Shown here in pieces: positions 63,488 to 64,000 of a stretch of 64,000 nt of DNA; within the stretch, counting starts at the first letter, position 1, and each line of letters starts with the position of its first letter. Both the position numbers and the translations under genes were made by a program. The DNA comes from Sphingobacterium thalpophilum (GTDB lineage: Bacteria > Bacteroidota > Bacteroidia > Sphingobacteriales > Sphingobacteriaceae): assembly GCF_038396785.1 (NCBI RefSeq), contig NZ_CP151087.1, positions 620,001-684,000 on the forward strand, read 5' to 3'. The notes under the pieces are model-generated. The model did no database searches. It had not been told where the DNA came from and saw only the letters and a program-made list of their open reading frames with translations.

Positions 63488-63817
63488 ATGATAAATTCAA
63501 TCGAACAATCGTGTATAGAAGCCTGTTGGCAATGTGTTACTGCTTGCCATACCTGTGCGAATGCTTGCACAAAAGAAAGTGACCTTCAAGCCATGGCAAA
63601 ATGTATTGCATTGGATATGGAATGCGCAGTCGTTTGTAAAGCAGTGGCCGAACTTCTTGCTATGGAAAGTTACTATAGCCGACGACTTATCAAGACTTGC
63701 GCTGAATTATGTACACTCTGTGCAGAGGAGTGCTTTATGCATCCCCATGAACATTGCCAGCACTGTGCTAAATTATGTGAACTTTGCGCAATTGCGTGCA
63801 ACAAACTAACTGCATAA
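63488..63817 (+). CDS. Csp-type four-helix-bundle copper storage protein
   Basis: 109 residues with 18 cysteines spaced along four helices (SCIEACWQCVTACHTCANAC, CIALDMECAVVC, KTCAELCTLCAEEC, HCQHCAKLCELCAIAC). This is the Csp/DUF326 pattern, in which the Cys-lined core binds many Cu(I) ions. No signal peptide is seen, so it is a cytosolic (Csp3-like) store that buffers copper. It starts 31 bases after the lipoprotein gene and may be in one operon. Confidence 0.93.
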   Translation: MINSIEQSCIEACWQCVTACHTCANACTKESDLQAMAKCIALDMECAVVCKAVAELLAMESYYSRRLIKTCAELCTLCAEECFMHPHEHCQHCAKLCELCAIACNKLTA

Positions 63818-63840
63818 AATATAGTGGTGTAGATTTCAAA

Positions 63841-63869
63841 TTTCCTGATGGGGCCATCAGGAAATTTTT
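63841..63869. terminator. Bidirectional terminator between the Csp gene and the last regulator
   Basis: TTTCCTGATGG and CCATCAGGAAA form an 11-bp perfect stem around GG, followed by TTTTT. Confidence 0.9.
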
Positions 63870-64000
63870 AATTCAAAATACCTCTTTCAAATGCAAATTT
63901 GACCAAATGAGCTGTATTTTTTACGCCCGCTTTATCGATTAAGTTTTGACGGTGTCCTTCAACTGTACGCTTGCTTAAAAATATCTTATCGGCAATTTCA
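63868..64000 (-). CDS. NarL/FixJ-type response regulator, C-terminal end (cut by window edge)
   Basis: The visible 43 residues read EIADKIFLSKRTVEGHRQNL, then IDKAGVKNTAHLVKFAFERG and ILN before a stop at 63868. This is the recognition-helix half of a LuxR-type HTH. It is very close to the 17822-18478 paralogue (EIAERIFLSKRTVEGHRQKL). It runs off the window's right end; the receiver is outside. Confidence 0.9.
   Translation of the reverse strand, partial: EIADKIFLSKRTVEGHRQNLIDKAGVKNTAHLVKFAFERGILN

Overview
The window looks like the chromosome of a Bacteroidota bacterium, most probably Sphingobacteriaceae (Sphingobacterium-like). This is inferred from moderate-to-low GC, perfect Bacteroidota-type -7 boxes (TAnnTTTG), abundant small lipoproteins with a short signal peptide and Cys, and family content (DUF3472/DUF5077, DUF4230, DUF3667, DUF4142, ECF sigma factors with short anti-sigma-like partners). 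No database search was possible; family names rest on recognisable motifs.

Layout. 0-9.3 kb: end of an orphan NarL-type response regulator, then envelope and stress genes (DUF4142, MscS channel, lipoproteins, DUF6766, DUF421, nucleotidyltransferase-phosphoesterase pair, MFS transporter). 9.5-16.4 kb: a tightly packed heptose/glycan operon (glycosyltransferase, GT4-GmhA fusion, GmhB, HldE, GT9 heptosyltransferase) facing a second GT9 gene. 16.5-19.6 kb: PfpI-like protein, small proteins, a second NarL-type regulator and a DUF4230 protein. 19.8-22.9 kb: tRNA-His followed by two nested ISL3/ISAon1-like elements. 22.9-28.8 kb: methyltransferase, MarR-GNAT fusion, ECF sigma/anti-sigma/ClpP operon, VOC protein, AlkC-like repair protein, SnoaL-like protein. 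29-37.8 kb: secreted lipoproteins and hydrolases (DUF3472, beta-lactamase-fold hydrolase, GH30, outer-membrane beta-barrel) interrupted by an IS4-family composite transposon that carries a broken DUF421 gene. 38-44 kb: small genes and remnants, esterase, eRF1-like (baeRF) protein, ECF sigma factor, another IS4 copy. 44-58.3 kb: ankyrin protein, large KatE catalase, a bacteriophytochrome kinase, and the glycogen-to-trehalose operon treY-malQ/glgX/treZ. 58.5-64 kb: fourth IS4 copy, nucleotidyltransferase-like tandem pair, receiver-like protein, IS5-family element, a lipoprotein, a Csp-type copper storage protein and the C-terminal end of a third NarL-type regulator.

How it fits together. The gene content reads as a general-stress island: trehalose from glycogen (TreY/TreZ/GlgX/MalQ), KatE, PfpI/DJ-1, MscS, ClpP with its own sigma factor, alkylation repair, copper buffering, light sensing and an envelope heptose pathway. 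It is scarred by at least seven IS elements.

A striking property is the number of broken genes. Four genes (GT9, GH30, beta-barrel, phytochrome) each need exactly one extra base to restore the frame, the phytochrome one at a C9 tract. Two more have in-frame stops: a TreY-MalQ fusion with TGG to TAG at a conserved Trp, and the second nucleotidyltransferase. Either the assembly has single-base deletion errors or this strain is accumulating inactivations. The best candidates for something new are the amber-split TreY-MalQ fusion, the covarying hairpin in the IS4 leader, the sigma/anti-sigma/ClpP operon, the heptose operon with its GT4-GmhA fusion, and the orphan NarL regulators, one of which has lost its phospho-acceptor Asp.
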